Positions 1-10,072 are shown, numbered from the stretch's first letter. The stretch is DNA of 64,000 nt from Mesotaenium endlicherianum (GCA_009602735.1 WELA01002856.1:124001-188000); one strand, 5' to 3'. Notes: generated by a model from the letters alone, not told the origin. Translations and numbers: made by a program.

Positions 1-37
1 CAGGCGACTGAATCTTCACACGGAGCCAGACAGCTAT

Positions 38-640
38 GTGATGCCTACACCAGAGCGGATCTTTGCGATTGCCACCATCGGGAAGGTGTTCAGCATCATT
101 GATCTATGCCAACGCTTTAACGAGATCCTTGTGAAAACAGAAGATCAAGGTAAGATCGCAATCTGGGCTCAAAGGGAACTTTGGCAATGGATGGTAATGC
201 CCTTTGGGTTTAAAAATGCTCCAACCATCTTTAAGAGGACTATGGATTAAGTGCTGAAGAGGCTGGATTTGGCAAAACCATACATTAATGACGTAGTGGT
301 GTTTAGCAAGTCCATGAAGAAGCACCTCGAGCACTTGGAACAAGTGTTCCAGCGCCTGGAGAAATTCCAGATGGCGCTGCATCCTGGAAAGTGCAGATTC
401 TTTGAGGCACATGTGCCTTACCTAGAACATGAGATTGGGAACAATGCTATGTCCTCTCAGGCTGTAAAGATTGAGGCCATTTACAAGATACCTGCACCTG
501 CGAATGTGTCTAAGCTGAAACCTCTGTTAGGACTAAGCGGATACTATCGTAAATTTGTGAAGGACTATAGCAAAATTGCTAAACCCTTGACAGAAGTCCT
601 GAAAAAAGAATGTACCTTATGTGTAGACGGAAGCCTAGGA
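38..640 (+). pseudogene. Element F reverse transcriptase remnant
   Basis: The translated segments match the palm and thumb of a Ty3/gypsy reverse transcriptase. Visible are the MPFGFKNAP motif that precedes the catalytic strand, a catalytic-loop region followed by VVFSKS, and the connection segment with LGLSGYYRKFVKDYSKIAKPL. In life this enzyme would copy the element RNA into DNA inside the capsid particle. It is a broken fossil. The subfamily cannot be fixed from motifs alone, but the spelling of these motifs differs from elements A, B and C in this window, so F is a separate lineage. Confidence 0.8.
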
Positions 641-1099
641 AAAGGCCATGAACGAGCTCAAGGAGCGCCTAGTAACGGCCCCAGTGTTGTTGAACGTTTG
701 ACTACTCCAAGCCGTTCAATCTACACACTGAGTGGAGTCGTGTGGGAATCGGCGCAGTACTCACTCAGGCCGCAAGTCCTAGAGAGGAGTACGTCATTGC
801 CTTTGCCTCATTGAACCCGGACCCATCCTCAGACGACAGAACAGGAGCTCGAGAAGACAAATATCCAAGCAGCCCAACAAAGTTGGCAGCCGGCCTGGCC
901 GAAATGGCTACAATGGTAGCGTCAGGTGAAGCTGAGCCTCTACCCCTGTTCAATCCAGAGATCTAGAAAGATCAAGCCACTATGCATTGACTGAAGATAG
1001 GAGTCCACATGGAGGGATTATCTGTGAAAGAGAAGGACCACGTGAGCCATCGAGCTAAAAGATTTTGCTGGAAACGCAATATCCTCTTCAAGATTGAAG

Positions 1100-1705
1100 A
1101 ACTTGGTCAGGAGAAGTAGGTGCCAGAACCCACCAAAAGGCGAGCTTTGGTGCAGGACATGCACGAGAATACTGGACACTATGGTGTCAAGAAGACATAC
1201 AGTCTTCTGGAGCTGTCTTACTGGTGGAGGGGCATAAAGCAGCAGTATGAGGATGTGATCATGGCCTGCCAAAGCTGTGATCGCGTCAAGGCTGGTTTTA
1301 CAAGCAACATCCACACTTGCAACCTCTGCCAATCATGGGCCTAGGCAACCGCTGGAGTTGCGATCTCGCAGGTGAGCTACCGCTGTCCAAGCGAGGTAAC
1401 AAGTACAATATGGTCATGATTGAGCATTTCTGTAAGTGGATAGAGGTTGTGCTCTAACTGTTAAGGAGAGCTTGGGGACCGTGGAAGCGCTCCTCAACGG
1501 TGTGATTGTACGTCATGGAGCTCCAGCAGAAGTGCTGACAGACCATGGGTCTGAGTTCCAAGGATTTCTTCAGAAAATCTTGGACAGGTGCTTCATTGAC
1601 CATCGCACTACGTCCAGAGACCACCCACAAGCAGATGGTCTAGCAGAACGGATGGTGCAAACCATTAAGTCTGCTTCGCCCAAATTTTGCCTTGAGCATG
1701 ATAAG
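1100..1705 (+). pseudogene. Element F integrase zinc-binding and catalytic core remnant
   Basis: An HHCC zinc-binding region is seen at about 1135-1300: HENTGHYGVKKT, then CQSCDRVK. The catalytic-core landmarks LTDHGSEFQ (second Asp) and HPQADGLAERM (Glu) lie at about 1535-1660. Retroviral-type integrases join element DNA to the host chromosome with this D,D-35-E core. The coding match stops where the solo LTR begins at 1706 and resumes after 2450. The remnant is decayed. Confidence 0.8.
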
Positions 1706-2450
1706 TGTAAGGTCATAAGTTTATAAAGTGCATTTTTGAGTTTCATGAAAGTATGTTTTGATTGTATAGTAGTGTAGAGTGCATTTTTGTGGTCATTTTG
1801 ATATAAAGTTCATCGAATTTGGTCAAGTATTGAGAGAGTTATGGATTTCCAAAGTTTAATTAGTTTTGAGGTCAATCGACGCCTGTCCTTAATTCGCGGT
1901 GAGCGCGACCGTCGGATTGAACGACAGCGTCGAGCGATCTGGCCCGTTAGAATGAACTCGAACCTTCACGTAAGTTTGGCTGACGCGGAGTGCCGACTAG
2001 GTCGATTTACCTAGAAGTTTCGGTTTAGCCTAGCGCGTCTAAGATAGAATATTCTAGTAATGTCGATGCATGGATGTGGACGTCAATTCGGCCCGACACG
2101 TCTGATGAGACTGATCTGGCTTACTCACGAATATTTTGGAAGGGACAATTTGACGAACACTTAAAAAAATCCGTAGCTTGCTCCTAGAGAGGAGCATTTA
2201 GGCAATAAATTATAAATAGGCATAACTTCTTTGTTTCTTATCAATTTTCACTTTTGTAAATTTCTACGGGTTTGTAATGACAAGGCCTTTTATCCTACAT
2301 CATTTGTGAGCAGTTTCTTGCCACTCAAAATGTCAAGTAATTTTCCTAAGCTTTCTTTGCAATATGGCGCTACACTCTTTTGGTATGATTGCAACTAGTT
2401 CCTTTCCTCGTGAGTTACTACGCTTCCACTAGGGCACTCTGCCCCTTTCA
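1706..2450 (+). mobile_element. Solo LTR, family A, TSD ATAAG
   Basis: A 745-bp LTR starting TGTAAGGTCAT and ending CCCCTTTCA, flanked by a perfect 5-bp duplication ATAAG (1701-1705 and 2451-2455). It matches the LTRs of A1 (27267-28010, 32889-33631) and A2 (33702-34437, 38225-38963) along its length. A lone LTR with an intact duplication is the usual product of recombination between the two LTRs of one inserted element. It interrupts the integrase of element F. A TATAAATA box lies near 2212. Confidence 0.95.
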
Positions 2451-3167
2451 ATAAGCGTGATTGGGATCTGGCCCTGCCATGGCTGGTTATGGGTTACAGT
2501 TTCAGCAAGCAAGCTGCTTTGGCAAATTACTTGCCTTATCAAATTTTGTTTGGTAGAAGTCCAGCTGTGCCCAGCAGCATCAAGCAGGAATGAGCAGATG
2601 AAAGACCTTGACAACCCTGATGAACTGCTAAAGGTTATGGTACGCCGCAAGGCATTGTTTGAGCACATGATGCTTGCTTCCTTGGACAATCTAAAAATTG
2701 CATAGAAAAGAGACACGCAGCGTTACGCCAGGACGCGAGATGGGAGCTACCGCCTGCAAATGACGCAGATCCAGGAAGAAGACTTCGTCTACCGCAAGCG
2801 CCAGACCAAGACCACCATTGACACCAGTTCAGGTGCTGTGAACTTACGCGTGAAACATGCGTTCGACAATGGTGTATTGGAATTAGAAGGTTTTGATGGT
2901 AAGACCATGAGAGATCACGTGCAGAACTGCACGCTGTGCCATTTGCCAAATATTGATCCTATGGTGAAGGCTATGCTCAAGGAATTGGTGCCAGCCACGC
3001 TTTGTGTTAGCTGCAAAGTGCTGGATGATCAAGAAGCAATAGTAACTTGCGATAAGTGTAGTGCCCGTTGGCACACCTTCTGCATTGGTGAAGAAGAGAT
3101 TATGGCAGGATGGTGGGAATGTCCTGACTGCCTCCCTAAAACTTCCAGCCGCCAAGCTAGGAGATAG
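2451..3167 (+). pseudogene. Element F integrase C-terminal region with PHD finger
   Basis: After the solo LTR the sequence returns to element F. The stretch at about 2760-3167 is open and reads as an integrase tail (EEDFVYRKRQ, then GVLELEGFDGKTMRDHV), a CxxC pair, and a C4HC3 finger at 3003-3131. The finger spacing is C-x2-C-x11-C-x2-C-x4-H-x2-C-x12-C-x2-C, with the WW pair just before the last Cys pair that PHD fingers usually show. PHD fingers commonly read histone H3 tails, so here it takes the place that a chromodomain holds in A, B and C. The family is inferred from spacing. The open stretch ends 35 bp before the purine tract. Confidence 0.75.
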
Positions 3168-3201
3168 AAGCTTTCAGCGGCAAGGCAGGGATGCCTCAGC
3201 T

Positions 3202-3213
3202 GAAAGGGAGGGG
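3202..3213 (+). promoter_or_regulatory. Polypurine tract of element F
   Basis: A purine run, GAAAGGGAGGGG, sits directly before TGTAAGGGA at 3214. This is the normal place and make-up of the plus-strand primer of an LTR element, and it fixes 3214 as the LTR start. Confidence 0.7.
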
Positions 3214-4558
3214 TGTAAGGGAAATTGAGGATAAGCTAACTTTTCAAAAAGTTCTACTAAGTGTCGGTAGTGTGGAATGAGGAACTGGTTGAGCATGGGA
3301 AGCACTGAGTGTGGGATGCTTCACCGCATGATGCAAGTGCAGGAAGACCAGGAATGGGTCAACCCCCTGCTAGTCTGCCACCGACACACGTGCAAAGGTT
3401 GATCAATCGGGTCGCCCACGTGCGACAACGCACCGACCAAACGACCAGGGAATCCTCGCACGCGAGAAGGACCGCCGACACGTCAACTAGCTTGAAGGCA
3501 CGCGAGCTGAGAAGCCACGCACATGCCAGGGGTCCAACGCTGTTAGGCACGACAGCTGTCACGAGTGCTATCCACTTGACGGTGCCGCACGCGCAACGCA
3601 AGTCACGGCCGCCCAGGTACGGATAGTCAGCGTTGACGCACCGACCAAAGGACTTAGTTATCTCAGTCAGCGATTATCTCAAAGTCGTTATCACTGTCAA
3701 AGTCATTATCACGCGATCGCCAGCTGAAGGGCTAAGCAGTCACGCGCGACAGTCACAAGGCGTGCATGCATGCTGAGTGACAACTTCTGAAGCTGTTTGA
3801 GGGCTGCTAGGTAAGGACGGCATGCAAGCTAGGCGCGGTGACTTAGCACTGGCATTCTTGAGAGAGGATAATGTGTGGTGCTTGTGAAAGGCACGAGTCC
3901 TGCCTGAAGCTGCCTCATTCTTGCTCGCATCGTTGTCAAGGAAGCTGAAGGAGTACAGGTACAAAAGGAAAGGAGAAGAAGGAGCGCAAAGAAGAAGGAC
4001 TTCCCAAGGCCACAGAAGAGCCGAGACGCTACGCTTCTGCCGACGCTGGAAGATTTCTTCTCAAGTGTATCATAGAAAGGTTAGACCTCAGGAGTTCCCA
4101 AGAGGGGATCTCGCTGGTAGAAAGTAGAGAGCTGGCAGGAGATTAGCACAGATTCGGGTCAAATACCACAAGCGTGCGAAAGCCACTTAAAATGGTGAGT
4201 GCTGTTTTAGTTTCCAAGTTCTCAGAAGTCTCAATTGTCGAATCGCTGATAGCAAGAGTAGTATTAACAAGTAAAGCTCTCAGTGAAGAATTGAGTGAGT
4301 CCAGCCAAGCCGTGAAGAACTGTCAAGGCGCGGTGTTGAGCAAAGAGCTCAGACCAGGCAAGCATAGATGTGCAGTTTCAGAGTTTTGTAAGCTGTGACT
4401 TCGTGAAAGTTAAGCGAAAGTCTTGAAGGGCGATTTTCTCTGAATCTGGCATTGTCTGTTAAGCTGCTTAGACGTGAAAATGCAAACTACAAACTTGTTC
4501 ATTCTGTACACCCTCAACTTGGGCGAAAGCTTGTGTGGAAGTAAGACGCTTCTGTCCT
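3214..4558 (+). repeat. LTR-like region of element F, first copy
   Basis: Begins TGTAAGGGA right after the purine tract. The first about 345 bp recur in direct orientation from 4559. The rest (3560-4558) is single copy in the window and holds only short ORFs that I do not believe. It includes a lysine/arginine-rich stretch near 3960-4120 with no recognisable domain. The true right end is unclear, because the sequence before 4559 lacks the usual CA end. Confidence 0.55.
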
Positions 4559-4906
4559 TGTAAGGGAAGCTGAGGATAAGCTAACTTTTCAAAAATTTCT
4601 ACTAAGTGTTGGTAGTGTGGAATGGGGAATTGGTTGAGCGTAGGAAGCACTAAGTGTGGGATGCTTCACCGCATGATGCAAGTGCAGGACGACCAGGAAT
4701 GGGTCAACCCCCAGCTAGTCTGCCACCGAGACACGTGCAAAGGTCAATCAACCCGGTCGATTTCCCACGTGCGGCAACGCACCGACCAAACGACCAGGGA
4801 ATCCCCGCACGCGAGAAGGACCGCCGACACGTCGACCAGGTTGAAGGCACGCGTGCTGAGAAGCCACGCACGTGCCAGGGGTCGGACGCTGTTAGGCACG
4901 ACTTTA
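4559..4906 (+). repeat. Second, truncated copy of the element F LTR start
   Basis: Repeats the start of the 3214 copy for about 345 bp with scattered differences (roughly 90% alike by eye), including the shared stretch TGTGGGATGCTTCACCGC. The match stops at GGCACGAC (about 4903), where family D sequence takes over. It could be a tandem LTR left by recombination or a second truncated insertion. Confidence 0.65.
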
Positions 4907-5496
4907 TGACTTTCACTATTTCGGATAAGGACTGTCATTGGTTTTGGTTAACGACTGTCTTTAACCCGTAAGAAAACACCTTTGAAAGTGGCCCAAGGGA
5001 GCCATCGACTGATTTGGCTATGTACATTGTGTTATCAAGTATAATACAAAAGTGCATAGCGCGGAATTTTGTATTATCAAGTATGATACATATACACATC
5101 GCAGTATATATTACGGGTATACATTGTATTACCAAGAGGCACTATGACACCTATGTAAAGTCATGAGGCTCCTGGCATTAGCTAAGAGTCATGACGAAAC
5201 CTACCAAGGAGATGTTTGCCTCCTTTTACATGTCACGTGAAGAGGTAGACCTTTTGGGTTGTCACGTTCAACAGGTACAAGTTGTCCTGTCACAACCTCC
5301 TAACATAGGTGTCCTAGGAGTGTCAAGCACTTAATTGGCTCGCGTTGGCAAGTATAAATACTTGAAGAGCCAATCTTAGTGCAACTCTGAGAACACCTCT
5401 TCTCGTCATTGCATCTTTGTCCACGTTTCGGACAACTTCTTTCTGAAAAGCTTAGAAAAGATCTTTACAATTCTCTTGAAAGTGAGAATTGTTACA
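4907..5496 (+). repeat. Family D LTR, 3' two-thirds
   Basis: From about 4907 the sequence matches 58467-58619, and it ends in TTGTTACA at 5496 immediately before a tRNA primer site. It is therefore the right part of an LTR. Comparison with 57668-58619 suggests that about 450 bp at the left of this copy is missing. It contains several AGTATAATACA-like direct repeats (about 5037-5130). There is no ORF of note. Confidence 0.7.
5353..5360 (+). promoter_or_regulatory. TATA box in family D LTR
   Basis: TATAAATA lies about 135 bp before the LTR end, a plausible pol II promoter position for an LTR. There is no direct evidence of use. Confidence 0.45.
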
Positions 5497-5497
5497 C

Positions 5498-5509
5498 TGG
5501 TATCGGAGC
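5498..5509 (+). promoter_or_regulatory. Primer binding site, family D
   Basis: TGGTATCGGAGC two bases after the LTR end. Plant LTR elements primed by initiator Met tRNA carry TGGTATCAGAGC. The same G variant is seen in families A, B and C in this window. Confidence 0.8.
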
Positions 5510-5907
5510 ATGTCTTTGCTCCACTCAGAAAAGTGGTTCAGAATCGTTCAATTTTGCTTTGATTGGTTCAGATTTGCAAGGTTTTTTTTTTTTTTTTGGA
5601 TCTGCAAAACAGTAACTTGAGTTATTGTTGTGTTTTGCCGAGGTAATCGACAAGGAGACAAGGGGCCTGCTTGGCCCAAATCCCGTCGAATCTTCCAAGT
5701 GACCATGTCAGCCTGGTCGGCCCGAGAGGACCCACTGGCAAGCAAGAGGCCTGAGGGGCCTCCTTTTCTCAACCGGACCAAGGAAATCCTTGGCCCACGT
5801 CAAGAAGTGGCAGGGCTGGCTCTGACGAGCCTGTACCCCGTCGCTTTGCCCAATTTGTCAGCGAAAAGGGGGCCGTGGTCGTCCTTGGCCCCCTCGCTCT
5901 CGTTTTA

Positions 5908-6417
5908 ACTGCAAGGGGGGGGGTCCTGGGTTTCCCTCGCTTCCCCCTTGTTCTCTTTTGGTCACGACTCACGGGGGTCTGTGTGGTACCCCTTGCCCCG
6001 TTTAAAGTTTGCGATTGGCATCGCACGGACGACTACATCCGTTGCCGATTTGCAATTTTTAATGAGCCCGGTGAGCTCGTTTTTGTTCGTTCTGTTCGCG
6101 GAGTTAACCGCGCCATAACGTTATGCTGACGTCCAGAGGCGTCAGCCATTCCGATATTTTTGACTGCAAGAGGGGAGGTTACGGGTTTACTCTCGCTTCC
6201 CACTTGTTCTTGTTCTCTCAATAAGAGGTCATGGGGGTCTGTGTGGCACTCCGTGGCCCGTTCAGTTTTGAGATCGGCATCGGACGGGCCGCTCAGCCCG
6301 TGGCCGATTCGCAATTTTTCAACGAGCCCGGTGGGCTCGTTTTTGATTCGTTGTGGCCGAGGCTTGATCCGAGGCATAACGTTCTGCTCACACACTGATG
6401 CGTCAGCCGGGCATGTT
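5908..6417 (+). repeat. 255-bp tandem duplication, two diverged units
   Basis: ACTGCAAG starts at 5908 and again at 6163. The two units share the order CTCGCTTCCC, then GGGGGTCTGTGTGG, then TTGCAATTTTT/TCGCAATTTTT, then GAGCCCGGTG, then GCATAACGTT. Roughly 70-75% alike by eye, so the duplication is old. Confidence 0.75.
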
Positions 6418-6441
6418 TGCCTGGCCTATAATTGTCACGGC

Positions 6442-6588
6442 TGACGTTTGCATACGTCATCAGGATAAGTTGTTAAAAAAAATTTGGTCAAAGGGGTTTC
6501 TTCTGAATCCCACCTTGTTCCCCTGGTCAAGCGGGCCGGGACTTTTTACCTTGGCCCAATTTATCCCTGATGGCGTCTGCATACGCCA
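6442..6588 (+). other. Pair of related hairpins with a changed base pair
   Basis: TGACGT-TTGCAT-ACGTCA (6442-6459) and TGGCGT-CTGCAT-ACGCCA (6571-6588) have the same 6-bp stem and 6-base loop. One stem pair is A-T in the first and G-C in the second, which keeps both stems perfect. Confidence 0.6.
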
Positions 6589-7640
6589 GAAATAAGTCAC
6601 ATACTTATTAGAGTGGGGGGGGGCATCTGTTCCCCACCGCCCGTCCGGTCTTGCCAATGAAGTCGGCAAGTCCTGTTTTTCTGCCAGGGGCCCGTTTTGG
6701 TCCCTAATTTGACAGAGAAGATCCATTTGGGGCCCGTTTTGGCCCTGGCATGTTGTTCTCTGGCATAATTTTGCCAGCCAACAAAATTGGGATTTGAAGT
6801 ACTTAATCCCACAGAAAGGAGACCCAGGTCTTACGGAAACCAGTCGGGTGCACCCTGGTTAAATTTTGTGGCCAAAGGTGACTGACTGTTCACCCTCCCA
6901 CGTATTGAAGTCAATTGAGACTGTGTGTGGACTTCGTGTCCCGTTGCACACATGAGGGATTTTATTCATTTAAACCCTAGATAGGGGACTTCGAATTTTA
7001 CGAAAATCTGTGGACTTCTCCTAGTTGACTTTTATGGTCAAGCGAGACTCTTTATTAATCCCCCTTGCATATGTCAAGTCAAGATTTGCAACCGCCTGGG
7101 CCGTTTTGCCCTGTTGCAATTGAGGGATCAATGGAGGGTTTTATTTTTGTTTACAACCCATCCCACCCACGTTGTGTTCGTTCGTGCTACGCGCATCTTA
7201 CAACTCAACCGACGGGCTCTTCGCCCGACGGTCTCTTCCCATGACATTGTCGCAATGGTAGTCATTCCAATCGGGCGTTTTCTGGATTGACCGACGAGTC
7301 ATCAAGATTTGGTCACGTTTTGACCAGTTTGACATGCTATTTTGATTTTGCATTTTTCAAGATTGTTGATTCTTTCACCTTCTCTTTCAATATCTTTTGG
7401 CATCATGCTTTTGCATCTGATTCGTCTCGTCAATTTGTGACTCGACCCTCTCACATAATTTTGAGCTTGAAAGCGATAAGAAAACCGCCCCAATTATCAC
7501 AACGCTCACTCAAATCATGTCACGGTTGGCATCACATTTTACTTGATAAAGTGCCAAATTCTTGTATTTATAGTTTGCCAATCGACCAAAATCTGCTTAT
7601 TTTTGGAATATATATCAATTCATTATTTATTTAATTAATA

Positions 7641-8136
7641 TCATGTATAAATACAACACTAAATAAGTAGTATGTCAATATACTCACATGCGCGAGTTCA
7701 TTTAAATGAATGTATGTCGATTTAATGCGAGTTTACTTACTTTGTAAAACTGGTCAGCAGGATGACTTTTGTATCATAGTGTAGTTTGCTGACTTTGTTG
7801 AGAAGGTCAGCTAGATGACTTTTGTATCATAGTATAGTCTGTTGAGATTTATATATCAGTTATATATGAGATGTAATATCAGCAGGATGACATATAGTAA
7901 GCTCGCTTGATATTAGTCAGTATACTTAGCTTCAGTACGCTGAGGATAGATGTATTCATTTAGATTATTATTTGTAGATCGGCACTTGTGACCGTAGTAT
8001 ACTGAAAGTCGGAAGGTCGACTGAGATTCGGTAAACTGATGTCCTACCAGTGTGGTTAAGTCCTGGGTAGGCGGAGCCGTCGTCAGTCAACTGAACAATT
8101 AGGACTTCAGTCAATCGACCAATTGATATGGTCGTT
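7641..8136. other. Unassigned AT-rich stretch with CAGC/GCTG motifs
   Basis: No gene. Quasi-palindromic boxes of the form GTCAGCAGGATGAC (7753), GTCAGCTAGATGAC (7807) and TCAGCAGGATGAC (7879) recur, twice followed by TTTTGTATCATAGT. They resemble boxes inside the family C LTR, so this may be a piece of a related LTR. Confidence 0.4.
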
Positions 8137-8850
8137 TGAAATGTTTCGACTCACCAAATAGGCGATTAATTATTAATGAAGATCTTTATATCAGCAAGTA
8201 ATCTTTATGGATTTTCCGTTAAGTGATTAAACGGCAAAGGACAACACACTAGCAGTGAACCATACTCAAATGCGAGTAAACTAGCATCAATAATGCAATC
8301 AGTAAACTCATACATAAGCAAGGTTAGAAGATAGTGCGTATCAATGGCTTCTCGCCTTGGATTCAGTTCTCTCTCAGTCAGCTGTACAAGAGAGTTGGCC
8401 TCGTTTCCGAATGCCGAACTCGAGAGCAATGCCTAGCATATGTACATGGAATGAGTTTACTGTTCAACGGTCAGTGCGATGGCACCGCCTACCCGGGAGT
8501 TAATTACGTTGGTAGGACCTCGGCTAACCAAATCCACCGCCATCTCCCATCATCCCGAATAGCCATCCATCATAGGGATGTCATCTGGCCATTCATCTAG
8601 CATACCACACTTAGATGCATATCGAGGCAGTTTGCTGCTACCGAGTGCGGAAGTCAGCTGGCTGTCAAAGAATGTGTCAGCAAGCTGACTTAAGTTGACT
8701 TCAGCCTGCTGCATCCGACTGAGTCATTAAATTGATACTAAATATATAAAGTCCAGCAGACCAAATATTAACTGAAGTTCAGCAGGCTGAACTTTATTTA
8801 CTATTACATTTAAATGAATATTATATCTACTAATATACTGATTCATTACA
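8137..8850 (-). mobile_element. Solo LTR, family C, reverse orientation
   Basis: Runs from TGAAATG (8137) to CATTACA (8850), the reverse complement of the C LTR that starts TGTAATGAATCAGTATA. Flanks are TCGTT (8132-8136) and TTGTT (8851-8855), a target duplication with one mismatch. No internal element sequence adjoins it. Confidence 0.9.
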
Positions 8851-9558
8851 TTGTTATACCTAGATCCGTGGGTCCCAACTTAACGGGTTTCCCACGAAAC
8901 GGCGCACCTTGCGCTGTGGTCAACCAGGTGGTCACTAGGTACATAGCAGGCGGGGATCTCGTGGTCCCTCACTCTGGACAGTAGGCTTTACAGTTGGATT
9001 TCTACTTGCAAGTCATGTGTGCACTTTTGGGTTCGATCTAAGGACCAGCCTTCACGAAAATAGACATGGCTGCTTCGTCTGCGCTCCAAATGAGGTGAAC
9101 TAGAACTTTTCAAAAAGGTGTCGTCAAGATGCATCTGTTGCCGTTGATTTTTCTCAATTTTGAAGTAGTATTGGCAGAGTTATGCCCTCTGACATTTCGG
9201 GGTCACACAGCGGACAAATTCCATGGTTTTGCACCTAAGTCAGTGGGCTGTGTTTTAGCTACATTATGGTCATCTGAATGAGAGCGCCTTTGCTATTCAG
9301 TCCCCTGATGTTGTGCATGTGCTATACATGCCTGTATGCCTGGTAGGCAAGAGGCCATGAGTTTCTAAAGAAGTAGCTCAAGTCCTCAAGCTCGCCTCTT
9401 ACTTGTGCCTCGTGTTAGTGTGCAACTATGGCACACTATGGTAAGTGAGTCAAGGGGTGTAGATGAGTAAACGAAATTCATTATAAGGGCGAAGATCGCT
9501 CCCTGATTTTACACGCTTCCACCTATCTCTGATCTCATATATTTAAATGAAATGTATT
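8851..9558. other. Unassigned, no gene seen
   Basis: About 700 bp with no ORF, LTR or known repeat that I can support. A GGGTTCGATCT string near 9029 resembles a pol III B box but has no A box or tRNA fold around it. Confidence 0.5.
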
Positions 9559-9777
9559 AATCTTGAAAAAGCAAGATTCAGTTCACAATGTTTCTTTTTC
9601 GCATTGTGAATTCATCCTATCGTTGTAGGATGGTCGATGCACTTCAATAGCGTTAGGTTGCGATCTCTTGCATTCAAACTTGTTGTGTTTGCAAATGGTT
9701 GTGTAGCCCCCACATGCGACACTGAGTGCGCTCACGTGTCGTAGAATGGGATCACAAGAGTTGTGCGCGTTTCGCAC
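9559..9777. other. Cluster of consecutive hairpins
   Basis: Five non-overlapping perfect or near-perfect inverted repeats follow one another: 9559-9578 (7-bp stem), 9582-9610 (9-bp stem TTCACAATG), 9614-9631 (6 bp), 9717-9741 (CGACACTGAG with CTCA-C-GTGTCG, 10 bp with one bulge) and 9763-9777 (5 bp). A weaker 5-bp stem lies at 9675-9691. No ORF of interest overlaps. Confidence 0.65.
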
Positions 9778-10020
9778 TGTCATATACACTGGTTATACTT
9801 GAGAAGTTTGGCCTCGCTATTACGTACGCGTTCTCGAGCGTTGTCCAAATGGTCTTCGATTATGTAATGATTCACGCAGTCATCATCTTGCATGGCCCCA
9901 CTTTGTGGCATACTTCGGATGACTTCCAATTTCTTAACGCCTGCTCGCATGCGTTACGAACAGATGTGTATCCTTGTTATATTCATGTTTGAAGATCACA
10001 GGCGCGTGTGGTGCGTTGTG
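9778..10020. other. Unassigned, no gene seen
   Basis: Short open stretches only. Nothing recognised. Confidence 0.5.
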
Positions 10021-10072
10021 TAGGGATTAGGGCACAGGATTTAGGGTTTAGGGTGTAGGGTTTAGCGGTGTA
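10021..10072 (+). repeat. Short interstitial telomere-like array (TTTAGGG type)
   Basis: Two perfect TTTAGGG units (10040-10046, 10047-10053) followed by TGTAGGG and flanked by TAGGGAT, TAGGGCAC and TTTAGCGG variants. TTTAGGG is the telomere repeat of most green plants. The array abuts the broken left end of a family C element at about 10073. Confidence 0.75.

Larger units (their letters stand above)
1..3213 (+). mobile_element. Fossil Ty3/gypsy element F, pol portion, cut by the window edge
   Basis: Old LTR retroelement remnant. The parts in order are reverse transcriptase (about 1-640), a poorly preserved RNase H region, integrase zinc-binding and core (about 1100-1705), a solo LTR of another family (1706-2450), integrase C-terminal part with a PHD finger (about 2451-3167), and a purine-rich tract (3202-3213) just before an LTR-like start at 3214. 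RT-like motifs include MPFGFKNAP and a downstream GYYRKFVKDYSKIAKPL. The order RT, RNase H, integrase places it in Ty3/gypsy. It is clearly broken, with many breaks. Gag and protease would lie left of the window. Confidence 0.85.
5510..7640 (+). other. Non-coding leader or internal region of family D
   Basis: About 2.1 kb without a credible gene. It holds a T16 run (5582-5597), a GC-rich part with a 255-bp tandem repeat (5908-6417), and many short perfect inverted repeats, for example 5778-5793, 6125-6146, 6321-6337, 6442-6459 and 6571-6588. The rest becomes AT-rich after about 7280. No gag, protease or RT motif was found, so this is either a long untranslated leader or a region that has lost its coding part. 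Confidence 0.55.

Noticed and set aside
4622-4971. ORFs of about 100 residues in both copies of the F LTR (3309 and 4654)
   Set aside because: They follow from the sequence being repeated; frames are not kept consistently and no domain is seen.
6321-6345. CGAGCCC-GGT-GGGCTCG followed by a T run, like a bacterial terminator
   Set aside because: The window is plainly eukaryotic (chromoviruses, introns, plant-type telomere repeat). The hairpin is one of many in a duplicated non-coding region.
9000-9060. Possible tRNA or SINE, from a B-box-like GGTTCGATCT
   Set aside because: No A box at the right distance and no cloverleaf could be drawn.
9583-9992. ORFs over the hairpin cluster
   Set aside because: Short, on both strands, and without domain. 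The inverted repeats explain the matching open frames on opposite strands.
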